Shown: positions 35,233 through 44,018, counted from the first letter of the stretch. The stretch: DNA of 64,000 nucleotides from Streptomyces triculaminicus (GCF_017349075.1 NZ_JAFMOF010000002.1:1178001-1242000); one strand, 5' to 3'. Notes: generated from the letters alone by a model not told the origin. Numbers and translations are program-made.

Positions 35233-35679
35233 TCAGTGGCCGGTCGGCCCCAGGGTCGTCCCACCGGGCGGAGCCGAGTTCGGCTTCACCACGCACAGGG
35301 CCCAGATGACGAACGCGCACAGGGCGATGACCACGATCGACCAGAGCGGGTAGTAGGGGATGGACAGGAAGTTGGCGAGAAGCAACAGGGCCGCCAGCGA
35401 CACGCCGACGATCCTGGACCACAGCGAGAGCTTGAACAGGCTCACGCCCACCATGATCGCCAGAATTCCCAGGAGGAGATGGATCCAGCCCCAGCTCGTC
35501 AGATTGAAATGGAAGACGTAGTTGGGCGTCGTGACGAAGATGTTGTCATGGACCAGGGCCATCACGCCCCGGAACACATCCAGGAACCCCAGGACCAGCA
35601 TCATCACGGCGGCGAAGACCGCCAGCCCCTCTGCCGCGGCCTGGGACCCGCCGGGACGCGGGTTGAGCGAGGACGACAT
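35233..35679 (-). CDS. DUF7144-like four-helix membrane protein
   Basis: 148 aa from ATG 35679, where GGAGG lies 6 nt upstream; a longer reading to 35724 is poorer. Four helices: AAAEGLAVFAAVMMLVLGFLDVFRGVMAL, WGWIHLLLGILAIMVGVSLF, IVGVSLAALLLLANFLSIPYY and IVVIALCAFVIWALCVV. The loop VTTPNYVFHFNLTSWGWIHL and the PYYPLW turn are hallmarks of this actinobacterial membrane family (DUF7144, vitamin-K-epoxide/DoxX-like in size), whose role is unknown. It is flanked by its own terminator and lies convergent with nothing; the LuxR gene upstream is on the same strand but 84 nt away. Confidence 0.78.
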   Translation of the reverse strand: MSSSLNPRPGGSQAAAEGLAVFAAVMMLVLGFLDVFRGVMALVHDNIFVTTPNYVFHFNLTSWGWIHLLLGILAIMVGVSLFKLSLWSRIVGVSLAALLLLANFLSIPYYPLWSIVVIALCAFVIWALCVVKPNSAPPGGTTLGPTGH

Positions 35680-35763
35680 GATCCACCTCCGGCGTATGCA
35701 TCGGGACACTCTCAGCTTCGCCACCCCGGCGGGCCGCCCGCATCGCCCGTAACGGGTGAGTCG

Positions 35764-38439
35764 TCAGAGGATGTGCAGCTCCTTGCCGCGTTCGACGGCG
35801 GCGCGGCGGCGCGAGACGCAGAGCTTGTGGTAGATGCTGCGCAGGTGCGTCTTGACGGTGTTGGCCGACAGGTGCAGTTCCGCCGCGATCTCGTCCGTGG
35901 ACAGCATCCGCGCCACACAGGCGAGCACCTCCCGCTCACGGCCGCTGAGCGGCTCCACGAGCGCCGGTACGGGCGCGGGGGCGCGCACCTCGTGGCCGTC
36001 GGCCCGTGGCGGGGGCCAGGGCGCGGCCGAGGCCCCGTCGTGGCCGGAGGTCCCGTCGAGCAGCGGCGGCAGCCAGGCACCGGCCTCGGCGAAGGGCCTG
36101 CGCAGCCCCTCGGGCCGGGCGTCCTCCAGGGCCCGGCCGAGCAGGCGGCGGGCGTCGGCCGGGTCGCCCTCGAGGGCCGCGGCGTGGGCGCGCAGCAGCG
36201 CGACGCGGACCCGGTCCGGCAGGTCCAGCCGGTACGAGCGGTCGGCGTGCCCGGCCAGCCGCAGCGCCCGCCCGGTGCGTCCCGCGGCGAGGTGGGCGGA
36301 GGCCAGGGCGACGACGAGTGCGGGCCCGTCCGTCCCCGCCTCGTGCAGGGCGTCGGCGGCGCCCTCGGCGTCGCCGTGGGCCAGGAGGACGGCGGAGCGT
36401 TCCAGGGCGAGACGCTCGGCGGCCCACGCCCCCCGGGGCGGGCCGTGTGCGTCGAGGGCGGCCAGGGCCGCCTCCGCCCTTCCGCGGGCGGCCTCCGCCC
36501 GGCAGTGCAGGACGGCGCTCCAGGCCGCCGTCACCGGGTCGTCGTCGCCTCCGGGGCAGGTCTCGGCCTCCTCCAGGTGGCGGCGTGCGGTGCCGTGGTC
36601 GTCGCGCTCCCAGGCCACCATGGCGAGGGCCAGGTGGCCGGCCGCGCGGCGGCGGCCGGGAGGCACGCCGTGCCGGTCGCCGAGCTCCAGGGAACGCGAG
36701 GCGTGGTCCTGTGCGGCGCCGAGCGCGCCCTCGGCGCTCTCGGTGAGCGCGAGCATCCCGAGGGCCTCGTGCCGGATCAGGGCCGTGGTCTCGGCGGAGC
36801 AGGCCTCGACGGCGGCGGCGAAGTGCCGGCGCGCCTCGTCGACGCGGCCGGCGCACAGCAGCGCGCGGGCGAGCCCCAGGCACCGCAGCGCCTCGAGCTC
36901 GGGGTGCGCCTCGATCAGTGCGGGGTGCGCCTGACCCGCGAGCTCCTGGACGGCGCGGGAGGCCTCCAGGGCGTCCGCGCAGGCCTCGTCCGGCCCGCTC
37001 AGGAGCCGTAGCAGCGCGTGGGAGAGCCTCACCTCCACCGCCGGGCGCCCGCGCCCGTCCCGCAGGTGGCGTTCGGCCTCCGCGAGCCACCGGCGGCAGG
37101 CGGCGACGTCGTGCCGCGCCAGGCGGCGGCCGGCGGCCAGCAGGGCGGCTTCGGCGCCCGGGAGGTCCGCGGGCAGGTGGCGGAGCACGTCGTCGAGCCG
37201 CTCCGCCTCGGGCCCGGCGAGCAGGGCCGTGACCGGCGAGTGGCGGACGGCCTCCCGCGCGCAGAACCGCCAGTCCCCGGCGGCCGCCGCGTGTTCCAGG
37301 GCCTCGGCGACCTGCCCGGACCCGGCCAGCCGGCGCGCGGCGCGGGCGTGCAGCCGCGGCGCGAGCCCGGGCCGCTCGGTCTCCAGGTACGTCCGCAGGA
37401 CCGCCGCGTACAGAGGATGCAGGCGGTACCACGAGGCCCCGGTGTCCGGTCCGGGTGAGGGGCCGGCCTCGACGAAGGCGTTGACGCGGGCGAGCCCGGA
37501 CAGGATCCGCTCGGCGTCCCGGCGCCCCGTCAGCGCGTTCGCCAGGCCCGGGGTGACGGGGTCGAGGATGCTGGCCCGTATCAGCAGTTCCCGCGCGTCG
37601 GGGTGGCGTGGGCCGAGGGCCTCGGCGAGCAGGTAGCCGGTGACGGCGTGTTCGGGCGCGGCGGGGGAGCGTGCGAAGCCGTCCGGGTCGTCGGACCGCC
37701 GCATGGCGAGGGCGCACAGCCTCAGGCCCGCGGCCCAGCCCTCGGTGCGGCCGGTCAGGGTGCGCACGGCGTCCTCGCCCGGCGTCAGGCCGTGCCGCCG
37801 CAGGAGCTCCGCCGCCTCGCGTGGGGTGAAGACCAGGTCGGCGCCCCGGATCTCGGTCAGCCGGTCCTCCGCGCGGTAGCGGTGCAACGGCAGCGGCGGG
37901 TCGGACCTGCCGGTCAGCACCAGCCGGAGCCGTGGCCCGGCGTGGGCGAGGAGGAACTCCAGGCCGGCCGGCACGTCCCGTCCGGGCAGCTTCTCGAAGC
38001 CGTCGAGGACGAGCACCACCGGCTCGGGCAGCCGTTCCACGGCCTCCGCGAGCGCGTCCGGCAGGGACCGGCCGGCGCTCCGGAGGCGGGTCGCGGCGAC
38101 CGGGTCGAGGGGCAGGGCGGGCAGAGCCCGCCGCAGGGCCTCGGCCACACCGGACCAGAAGACTCCGGGGGCGTTGTCGTGCGTGTCCAGCGTCAGCCAG
38201 GCCACCGGCCCGGGCCGGCGGCAGGTCTCCGAGCGGGCCCAGGCGGCCACGAGCGTCGTCTTGCCGGACCCGGCGGGGCCCGTGACGAGGGTCAGGGGCC
38301 CGTTCGCACCGTCGGTGAGCCGGTCCAGGAGCCGCTGTCTGCGGACGTGGGCGCGGGGAAGGGCCGGGGCCGAGAACCGCGCGGCAGGCAGCGGATCCCC
38401 GCGTTCGTCCCGGGAGTCCGGGAATACGGTCGGGAGCAT
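35764..38439 (-). CDS. LuxR-family transcriptional regulator of the MalT/LAL ATPase type
   Basis: 891 aa from ATG 38439; ATG 38493 would add 18 residues and cannot be excluded. Residues about 10-50 lead into an NB-ARC/STAND ATPase with Walker A TGPAGSGKTT (about 53-62) and Walker B-like VVLVLDGFEKLP. WEH-type and tetratricopeptide-like helical repeats follow (about 330-800, many ALL/AEA repeats such as CADALEASRAVQELAGQ, EARRHFAAAVEACSAETTALIRHEALGML). The LuxR HTH (LSGREREVLACVARMLSTDEIAAELHLSANTVKTHLRSIYHKL) occupies the last 65 residues. Such MalT-like regulators activate genes when an inducer and ATP bind. The target is unknown; neighbours give no hint. Confidence 0.9.
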   Translation of the reverse strand: MLPTVFPDSRDERGDPLPAARFSAPALPRAHVRRQRLLDRLTDGANGPLTLVTGPAGSGKTTLVAAWARSETCRRPGPVAWLTLDTHDNAPGVFWSGVAEALRRALPALPLDPVAATRLRSAGRSLPDALAEAVERLPEPVVLVLDGFEKLPGRDVPAGLEFLLAHAGPRLRLVLTGRSDPPLPLHRYRAEDRLTEIRGADLVFTPREAAELLRRHGLTPGEDAVRTLTGRTEGWAAGLRLCALAMRRSDDPDGFARSPAAPEHAVTGYLLAEALGPRHPDARELLIRASILDPVTPGLANALTGRRDAERILSGLARVNAFVEAGPSPGPDTGASWYRLHPLYAAVLRTYLETERPGLAPRLHARAARRLAGSGQVAEALEHAAAAGDWRFCAREAVRHSPVTALLAGPEAERLDDVLRHLPADLPGAEAALLAAGRRLARHDVAACRRWLAEAERHLRDGRGRPAVEVRLSHALLRLLSGPDEACADALEASRAVQELAGQAHPALIEAHPELEALRCLGLARALLCAGRVDEARRHFAAAVEACSAETTALIRHEALGMLALTESAEGALGAAQDHASRSLELGDRHGVPPGRRRAAGHLALAMVAWERDDHGTARRHLEEAETCPGGDDDPVTAAWSAVLHCRAEAARGRAEAALAALDAHGPPRGAWAAERLALERSAVLLAHGDAEGAADALHEAGTDGPALVVALASAHLAAGRTGRALRLAGHADRSYRLDLPDRVRVALLRAHAAALEGDPADARRLLGRALEDARPEGLRRPFAEAGAWLPPLLDGTSGHDGASAAPWPPPRADGHEVRAPAPVPALVEPLSGREREVLACVARMLSTDEIAAELHLSANTVKTHLRSIYHKLCVSRRRAAVERGKELHIL

Positions 38440-38541
38440 TCGATCACCACCGTGAGGGGGAGCGCGAGCGCGGTCTCGACCTGCCGTGACCATCTTCGCC
38501 CGCCGCCGCCGGTGATCGCCAGGCGAGGGGAGCGCGCGCGG

Positions 38542-39258
38542 TCAGCGGCGGCGCCCACCGCCGCCGCCGGAGCGCGGCCGCAGCATGGCGGCCGCCAGGA
38601 CGGCCGGTGCGGTGATCATCAGCGTGAGCGTGACCATCGACGTGCCGCGGACCGGCGGCTTCCCCAGCGCCGCGACGTAGTGGCGGCGCACACGGTGAGG
38701 AGCGAGCCGCACGCGCGCGGGCGATACGACCTTCGCCGCCACCGGCGGGGCGGACGGCGGCGGCGGAGGCTCCGCGACGAGGGCCGCCGCTTCGGGCGCG
38801 GCGGGGACGGGCGCGGGCGCGGGGCGTACGGGCGTGACACGGGGCGGAGGCGGCTGCGGGGGAGCGGGCGCGGGCGGCGGGGCCACCGGCGGTGCCGGGA
38901 GCCGGCGCACCGGCAGGGCCGGGCGCGGCCTTCCGCACGCGGGCCACCATCCGATGTCGGCGGCGACCAGGCGCGTGGTGACGCTCAGACACCCCGCACC
39001 ACCGTCGGTGACCCGCGCGCGCACGGCGCCGCCCGGCACGGCGACCTCCAGCACGCCCACGTCCGGACGGGACGGTGCGAGCGCCGGCAGCGCGCGCGGC
39101 AGGCTCCCGGCGACGGCGCTCAGCGACACGCCGCCGGCCTCCGCCCGTAGCCCCGCCTCGCCCGCGACCGCCGCGCCGGCCGGGGCGAGCCCGGCCGTAA
39201 CCGTCAAGACCACAACGCCAGTTCTCAGCCATCCCCTCACCCGGAACAGCTTGCACAT
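38542..39258 (-). CDS. exported proline-rich membrane-anchored protein
   Basis: 238 aa from ATG 39258. N-terminal signal (WLRTGVVVLTVTAGLAPAGAAVAG), a small domain of about 100 residues (LRAEAGGVSLSAVAGSLPRALP...VAVPGGAVRARVTDGGAGCLSVTTRLVAADIGWWPACG) containing two cysteines, a long Pro/Ala/Val linker (about 120-190), and a C-terminal hydrophobic stretch (MVTLTLMITAPAVLAAAMLRP) ending in RRR. This resembles surface proteins held by a C-terminal helix. No function is recognisable. It has the same strand as the LuxR regulator, 100 nt apart, so co-transcription is possible but not supported by overlap. Confidence 0.6.
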   Translation of the reverse strand: MCKLFRVRGWLRTGVVVLTVTAGLAPAGAAVAGEAGLRAEAGGVSLSAVAGSLPRALPALAPSRPDVGVLEVAVPGGAVRARVTDGGAGCLSVTTRLVAADIGWWPACGRPRPALPVRRLPAPPVAPPPAPAPPQPPPPRVTPVRPAPAPVPAAPEAAALVAEPPPPPSAPPVAAKVVSPARVRLAPHRVRRHYVAALGKPPVRGTSMVTLTLMITAPAVLAAAMLRPRSGGGGGRRR

Positions 39259-39483
39259 CCCCGGGCGCCCGCGGCCGCGATCGGCCGATGATTCCTCCGA
39301 TGGGCGGAAGATCGGCCCGGCGTGCTGCCGCGCGAAGGCCCCGTACGCGGTCGTCCCCCGCCGGCCGGGCACGCGGCGGGGACGCGGCGCGCGGCCGAGC
39401 AACCCCGCTGCTATCCCGGGGAAGTTACGGGCGGCCACCGCCGGGCCCAAGGGGTGGCGGACGCGCCGGGACTCAACCGCGCG

Positions 39484-39522
39484 GGTGACAAATCACCGCC
39501 ATTGCGCTGTCAACAAACAGCG
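39484..39522. promoter_or_regulatory. two adjacent short palindromes in a 341-bp divergent region
   Basis: GGTGA-CAAA-TCACC (39484-39497) and CGCTGT-CAACAA-ACAGCG (39505-39522). They lie about 80 bp upstream of the gene starting at 39600. Elsewhere in the gene-free stretch 39259-39599 I see no gene or clear promoter. Confidence 0.4.
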
Positions 39523-39599
39523 GACGGCCCCGGTCGCGCGACGATACCCGGGACCGAGGCTCATCAGCCCCTCGGACCATGTCTCTGTACGGAGGACCC

Positions 39600-39977
39600 A
39601 TGTACGCTGCCGAGCTGGCTGCCAAGCTTGTCGAGCCCAGTGCCGAGGAAGAGCGCCTGGCCGAGGACTACGTCACGATCCTCGGCACGGTGTCCGCCAT
39701 GGACCAGGCGATCCGCGAGGGCGACTGGAGGCGGGCGCGGGAGGAGGCCGACCAGCTCATGAGCGCCGCCGAGGAGATGTGGTCGGCCCTCTCCGAGCCC
39801 GACGCCTACGACGGGACGGACGACTCGCCCGTCGAGGCCGACCCCCTGAAGGTCCGCCAGCTCGTCGCCGTCTACGCCCGCCCCCACGAGGTCGGCCGCG
39901 CCCTCTACCCCGCCGACCTGATCGCGGACCCGGAGCTGCGCACCGCGGTGGAGACCGAGGACCTGGCCCCCTGCTGA
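39600..39977 (+). CDS. conserved-type small acidic helical protein, function unknown
   Basis: 125 aa from ATG 39600, chosen over ATG 39579 because GGAGG lies 4 nt upstream. The sequence is acidic and mostly helical (LAAKLVEPSAEEERLAEDYVTILGTVSAMDQAIREGDWRRAREEADQLMSAAEEMWSALSEP), with a more structured C-terminal part (KVRQLVAVYARPHEVGRALYPADLIADPELRTAVETEDLAPC). There is no signal peptide or membrane segment, so it is cytoplasmic. No catalytic motif is visible. It converges on the EEP-family gene across 26 nt. Confidence 0.65.
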   Translation: MYAAELAAKLVEPSAEEERLAEDYVTILGTVSAMDQAIREGDWRRAREEADQLMSAAEEMWSALSEPDAYDGTDDSPVEADPLKVRQLVAVYARPHEVGRALYPADLIADPELRTAVETEDLAPC

Positions 39978-40003
39978 CCGCGGGCCGGCGCGCCGGCGGC
40001 CGG

Positions 40004-40909
40004 TCAGAGCTCGACGAGCGCCTGGACGGGGAGGTGGTCGCTGGGGAAGCGGCCGTCCTCGGAGAACGTGTTGATGCCGGCCCTGAGCGTGCGGGCCGAG
40101 GGGGACACCAGGATCCAGTCGACGCGGTCCCCGTCCGGTACCAGCGGCCGGTAGCCGTGGAACGTGGCGTACTGCCGGCCGCGCTCGGCGGCGTCGTCCC
40201 AGGTGTCCTTCAGCGTGCCGTGGTCCAGCATCGTGTCGTAGACGGGATTGCGGTGGGCGGCGACGTTGAAGTCGCCGGTCACGACGCGGGGGAGGGACGG
40301 ATCGAGCCCCCGCAGCCTGCTGCTGATCAGTTCCGCGCCGCGTTCGCGGGCGTACTGGTGGGCGTGGTCGAGATGGGTGTTGAGCGCGTAGAACCGCCCC
40401 CCGGTGCGCCGGTCGGCGAAGCGGACCCAGCTCGCCATGCGGACGACGGTGTTGCCCCAGGTGGCCGAGCCGATCAGGGCCGGGGTGTCGGAGAGCCAGA
40501 AGTGGTCGTACTCCTCGGGCGTGAGCCGGTCGGTGTCGTAGAGGACGGCCGTGAACTCGTCGTGACTGCCGCCGGCCCGGCCCAGTCCGATCCAGGCGTA
40601 GCGCGCGCCGAGGTCGTCGACGATGTCCCGCAGCTGCCCGTGGAGCCCCTCCTGCGTCCCCAGCAGGTGGGGCTTCTCGCGTCGCAGGAGGCGGCGCATG
40701 ACGGGCCGGCGCTCGGACCAGGGGTGCGGGCCCGTCTCGGAGGCGTAGCGCAGGTTGAAGCTCATCACCCGCAGCGCCCGCCGGCGGTCCGGCGACGGGG
40801 TGGCGGAGGCGGAGGCGACGGCGGTGGCCTGGGTGGCGGCCACCGCCGCGGCCGCCGCGTGCAGGGCGGTACGACGGCTGAACGGCGGTCTCGGCACGGA
40901 TACGGGCAC
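40004..40909 (-). CDS. Tat-exported endonuclease/exonuclease/phosphatase-family enzyme
   Basis: 301 aa from GTG 40909 with GGGAGG 5 nt upstream. Tat-type signal (SRRTALHAAAAAVAATQATAVASASA). EEP fold: MSFNLRYAS, catalytic Glu in LLGTQEG, His in NTHLDHA, Asp/Asn in VVTGDFNVAAHRNP, and terminal RVDWILVSP...PSDHLPVQALVEL with the catalytic DH pair. Metal-dependent phosphodiesterases of this group cut nucleic acids, sphingomyelin or phosphoinositides; the sequence shows no choice among them. Export suggests extracellular DNA or phospholipid. It is monocistronic. Confidence 0.88.
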   Translation of the reverse strand: MPVSVPRPPFSRRTALHAAAAAVAATQATAVASASATPSPDRRRALRVMSFNLRYASETGPHPWSERRPVMRRLLRREKPHLLGTQEGLHGQLRDIVDDLGARYAWIGLGRAGGSHDEFTAVLYDTDRLTPEEYDHFWLSDTPALIGSATWGNTVVRMASWVRFADRRTGGRFYALNTHLDHAHQYARERGAELISSRLRGLDPSLPRVVTGDFNVAAHRNPVYDTMLDHGTLKDTWDDAAERGRQYATFHGYRPLVPDGDRVDWILVSPSARTLRAGINTFSEDGRFPSDHLPVQALVEL

Positions 40910-41078
40910 GGTGCCCTCCCGGTGCGGGCTCGGCAGCAGGCGTAACCTTCCTTCCCGGAAGGCGGGTTCCCGTAATCACGCCCTGGGCGGCCGGCCCACG
41001 ATGGCCGGAAACCACCGTCGCGGTCACGCGAACGGTGCGGAGTTCACCTGTGCGATTGCCGGGTTACCGCCCGTTACC

Positions 41079-41090
41079 TAGCCTCCCCGC
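41079..41090 (+). promoter_or_regulatory. -10 box for leaderless MetE-like transcript
   Basis: TAGCCT (41079-41084) ends 6 nt before GTG 41091; there is no Shine-Dalgarno. Confidence 0.5.
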
Positions 41091-42155
41091 GTGACCATTC
41101 CCACCGAGCCCATCGGCAGCATCCCCCGCCCCGCGGAGCTGCTGGCCGCCATGGCGGCCCACGCCTCCGGCGAGATCGGCGACGCCGAGCTCGCCGCCGC
41201 CCAGGACCAAGCGGTCCGCGACACCATCCACCGCCTGGAGGAGACCGGCTCGCCGGTCGTCACCGACGGCGAGCAGGCCAAGCCGAGCTTCGCGACCTAT
41301 CCCGTCGCGGGGCTCGACCGGCTGTCGCCCGACGGCGTCGTCATCCCCTTCGCCGACGGCCACCAGCGGCAGCTGCCCCGGCTGACGGGCGGGCCGTTCC
41401 GTTACGCCGTCCACGCCGACGGGTATCTGCGGGCCGCTCTGCGGCACGCGGGCGTGCCGGTCAAGCAGGCCGTCATCGCCCCCTCGGCGCTGAGCCTGCT
41501 CTACCCCGCCGACGGCATCGAGGGCTACCCCCGCGAGAGGTTCCTGGACGACCTGGCGACCGAGGCTGAGACGGACATCCGCCGCTGCCTGGAGGCCGGC
41601 GCGCACGTCGTCCAGCTCGACTTCACCGAGGGACGGCTCTCGCTCAAGCTGGACCCGTCCGGCGGCGTGCTCGAGCAGTTCGTCGCGCTCAACAACCGGG
41701 TCCTGGAGCGGTTCTCCGACGCCGAGCGGGCGCGGATCGGGGTGCACACCTGCCCGGGCGGCGACCAGGACTCCACCCACAGCGCCGACGTCGACTACGC
41801 GGCGCTCCTGCCCAGGCTGCTGCAGCTCAAGGCCGGCGCCTTCTACGTCCAGCTCGCGAGTGAACCCGAACCGGACAAGGTGCTCGGGGTCATCGCCGAG
41901 CACCTGCCGGCCGCCGCGCGGGTGTTCGTCGGCGTGACCGACCCGATCGACCCGCGTGTCGAGACGCCGGAGGAGGTGCGCGACCGGGTCCTCGCCGCGG
42001 CCCGGCACCTGCCCGTGGAGCGCCTGGGCACGTGCGACGACTGCGGGTTCTCCCCCTTCGCCGACGACACCTCCACCTCGCGCGACACCGCGTTCGCCAA
42101 GATCAGGGCTCGCGTCGAGGGAACCGCCCTGGCCGCGCAGGACCTGGGACTCTGA
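41091..42155 (+). CDS. MetE C-terminal-domain-like (cobalamin-independent methionine synthase family) protein
   Basis: 354 aa from GTG 41091, about half the size of MetE, equal to the catalytic barrel alone. TEPIGSIPRPAEL at the start, DGEQAKPSFATYPVAG, VIAPSALSLLYPADGIEGYPRERFL, HVVQLDFTEGRLSLK and the metal-site blocks GVHTCPGGDQDSTH and LGTCDDCGFSPF, giving the expected His-Cys...Cys ligands. Family members transfer methyl or related groups from folate or small substrates to a zinc-bound thiol. Short stand-alone relatives occur with methylcobalamin:thiol or unknown functions. It is monocistronic, so substrate is unresolved. I see no cobalamin riboswitch upstream. Confidence 0.85.
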   Translation: MTIPTEPIGSIPRPAELLAAMAAHASGEIGDAELAAAQDQAVRDTIHRLEETGSPVVTDGEQAKPSFATYPVAGLDRLSPDGVVIPFADGHQRQLPRLTGGPFRYAVHADGYLRAALRHAGVPVKQAVIAPSALSLLYPADGIEGYPRERFLDDLATEAETDIRRCLEAGAHVVQLDFTEGRLSLKLDPSGGVLEQFVALNNRVLERFSDAERARIGVHTCPGGDQDSTHSADVDYAALLPRLLQLKAGAFYVQLASEPEPDKVLGVIAEHLPAAARVFVGVTDPIDPRVETPEEVRDRVLAAARHLPVERLGTCDDCGFSPFADDTSTSRDTAFAKIRARVEGTALAAQDLGL

Positions 42156-42180
42156 CGGCCGCAGCGGCCCGCATGCCGGA

Positions 42181-42216
42181 CGTCCGCCCCGGCGGCTCTC
42201 GTCGCCGGGGCGGACG
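42181..42216 (+). terminator. hairpin after the MetE-like gene
   Basis: 14-bp perfect arms (42181-42194 and 42203-42216), 8-nt loop. Confidence 0.8.
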
Positions 42217-42375
42217 CCGAGCGGGCGCGGGCCGGCTCCCGGGCGTCACCGACGACGTCTGGAATCCACGGTTGAAGGCCCGATTCCGGGTGACATCACA
42301 TAGCTGCCTACGCTGAATCCTCTTGGAACGCAAGCCGGTTGGCGCGCCCACTCTTCCTGTGCCATAAAGGGTGAC

Positions 42376-43137
42376 ATGGCGGATACGTTCAGGAACGCGG
42401 AGGCCGAAGTAAAGATCATCGTTTCCGGTGGAACGGCCGAGCGGGCGCGCCGGGCGCTCGGGCTGGACGCCGCGGACGGAAAGCGTCTGACCGTCTACTT
42501 CTGGGACAGGCCATGGGCTGACGGCGACGACATCCGCCTCCCCCTCTCGGAGGGCGGGGCCATCATCCGGCTCCGCCGGCCCGCGAAGGGCGACAAGGGC
42601 GACCTCACGGCGAAACTGCGCCCGTGCGATCCGGACGCCCTTCCCTCCTGCTGGCGCGAGAACCGCGACGGCAAGGGGTGGGAGTTCAAGATCGAGGAGG
42701 ACTGGAGCGGTCGCGACCGCGTCTGGGCGGCCTCACTGAAGGTGGACGGCGACTTCGAGCGCCCCCTGGACGACGACGGCGGGAAGAAGCGCTCGCGCGG
42801 GCCCCGGCTGACCCCGGAGCAGCGGGACCTGCTGGCGAGCGCCGAGATCAGCGACGGCGACCTCGAGGACCTCGTGGCGCTCGGCCCGGTCCGGGCCATC
42901 AAGTGGAAGCCCAGCCGCCGGGACCTGATCCACCCGCTCATCGCGGAGTTCTGGAGCGTCGGCGACGACCTGCGCTTCCTGGAGCTGTCCCTGCGCACCC
43001 GGCACTCGGAGGCCCCCCAGGCCCAGGAGCTGCTGGAGCGCACCATGCTGGAGCGCGGCCTGCGGCCGTCCTCGCGGCAGGCCCCCAAGACCCAGACCGT
43101 CCTGACCGCACTCGCCCGGGACCACCTGAACCGCTAG
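42376..43137 (+). CDS. CYTH-like domain protein
   Basis: 253 aa from ATG 42376, preceded by AAAGGG 5 nt away. E9-A-E11-V-K13 fits the ExExK signature of CYTH/triphosphate-tunnel enzymes. Later basic/acidic strand motifs also fit: GAIIRLRRPAK, LTAKLRP, WEFKIEEDWS, AIKWKPSRR, DDLRFLELSLRTRH. Enzymes of this fold hydrolyse inorganic triphosphate or thiamine triphosphate, or are adenylate cyclases, and bind the triphosphate in a beta tunnel. Length and a helical C-terminus without a CHAD domain leave activity open. GGGTGACAT occurs twice upstream (about 42285 and just before the ATG). Confidence 0.62.
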   Translation: MADTFRNAEAEVKIIVSGGTAERARRALGLDAADGKRLTVYFWDRPWADGDDIRLPLSEGGAIIRLRRPAKGDKGDLTAKLRPCDPDALPSCWRENRDGKGWEFKIEEDWSGRDRVWAASLKVDGDFERPLDDDGGKKRSRGPRLTPEQRDLLASAEISDGDLEDLVALGPVRAIKWKPSRRDLIHPLIAEFWSVGDDLRFLELSLRTRHSEAPQAQELLERTMLERGLRPSSRQAPKTQTVLTALARDHLNR

Positions 43138-43162
43138 GGCGCGTCCGAAGGACCGGTACCGC

Positions 43163-43495
43163 TCAGCACCGAGTGCCGTCCATGACGCGCACCTTCAGTA
43201 CGTCCTTGTCGCAGTGGACGATCTCGAGAGCGCGGCCCGGCCGGTCCGTCCCGGGGAAGGAGACGACGAGCGTGCGCCCGTCCTCGGACGCCCACCGGCC
43301 GACCACCTCGCCGGGCACGTCGCGGCTGCCGATGGGCCGGTCGACGAAGGTGCCGTCGGGGACGATCTCCATGCCCCGGCGGCCGCGCGCGGGCGGCAGG
43401 GGGTGGCCGCCGGGGCGGTAGACGGTCACACCCTCGGCGTCCTCCTCGTAGGAGTGCACCCACCGCCGGAAGAGTTCGGGAGGCAGCTCGCTCAT
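43163..43495 (-). CDS. small uncharacterised protein
   Basis: 110 aa from ATG 43495. Opening LPPELFRRWVHSYEEDAEGVTVYRPGGHPLPPARGRRGMEIVPDGTFVDRPIGSRDVPGEVVGRW and ending ALEIVHCDKDVLKVRVMDGTRC. The arrangement suggests a small lipocalin-like or beta-barrel fold, seen in many streptomycete hypotheticals. No signal peptide or membrane segment. GGAGG lies only one nucleotide from the ATG, so the start is not fully certain. It is divergent from the next small gene across 78 bp. No function is assigned. Confidence 0.62.
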   Translation of the reverse strand: MSELPPELFRRWVHSYEEDAEGVTVYRPGGHPLPPARGRRGMEIVPDGTFVDRPIGSRDVPGEVVGRWASEDGRTLVVSFPGTDRPGRALEIVHCDKDVLKVRVMDGTRC

Positions 43496-43573
43496 GCCTC
43501 CACCATCGCACGCGGCCGCCTTCCGCCCCGGGCGCCGAGCCGTGCCGCCGGCCGGGTGCGACATGATTCCGTC

Positions 43574-44014
43574 ATGCGATACGACGACGCCCTCATCGGC
43601 CACTGGAGCAGCGCCCCCTTCGACTACGGCGTGATGGAGGGCAGCGACCTCGCCTTCCTGCCCGACGGCCGCGGCTGGTCGGTCCTCGCCAACCTGGCCG
43701 GGATGTCCGTCACCCGCTTCCGCTGGCACTGCCCGGCCCCCGGGCGGCTGGAGATACGGGGGGAATGGTCCGCCGGCGGAGAGTGGGAGGCGTCCACCGG
43801 AGGATTCTCCTCGGTGGACGAACAGGGTCCCCGTCAGTTCGTCACCGTCACCGGCTACACCATCGGCCAGGAGGAGACCGCCGTGGGCGAGCCGGTGCCG
43901 GTGACGGCCGTGCACTTCGACGAACCGGTGGAGTTCACCACCCTCTACGCCCGGGGCGCCCGCGACATCGCGCCCGCCCAGGACCCGTCGTACGCCCTGC
44001 GCCCGTACGCCTGA
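43574..44014 (+). CDS. small uncharacterised soluble protein
   Basis: 146 aa from ATG 43574. Trp/Gly-rich, beta-type sequence: ALIGHWSSAPFDYGVMEGSDLAFLPDGRGWSVLANLAGMSVTRFRWHCPAPGRLEIRGEW, and a later FVTVTGYTIGQEETAVGEPVPVTAVHFDEPVEFTTLYARG. The pattern is that of a small calycin-like barrel, as in the divergent neighbour at 43163, with which it may be functionally paired. No signal, no catalytic motif. The stop lies 4 nt from the convergent PBP gene stop. Confidence 0.6.
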   Translation: MRYDDALIGHWSSAPFDYGVMEGSDLAFLPDGRGWSVLANLAGMSVTRFRWHCPAPGRLEIRGEWSAGGEWEASTGGFSSVDEQGPRQFVTVTGYTIGQEETAVGEPVPVTAVHFDEPVEFTTLYARGARDIAPAQDPSYALRPYA

Positions 44015-44018
44015 CGGG

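Noticed and set aside
34995..35353. Two short plus-strand frames between the ETX-type and DUF7144-type genes
   Set aside because: They overlap each other and the end of a better-supported gene, lack ribosome-binding sites and have no recognisable composition.
35236..37011. Long plus-strand frame opposite the LuxR regulator
   Set aside because: Gly/Arg/Pro-rich with no domain; the minus strand encodes a recognisable MalT-type protein.
40910..41090. Cobalamin riboswitch ahead of the MetE-like gene
   Set aside because: No B12-box-like sequence is present, and the promoter appears to be leaderless.
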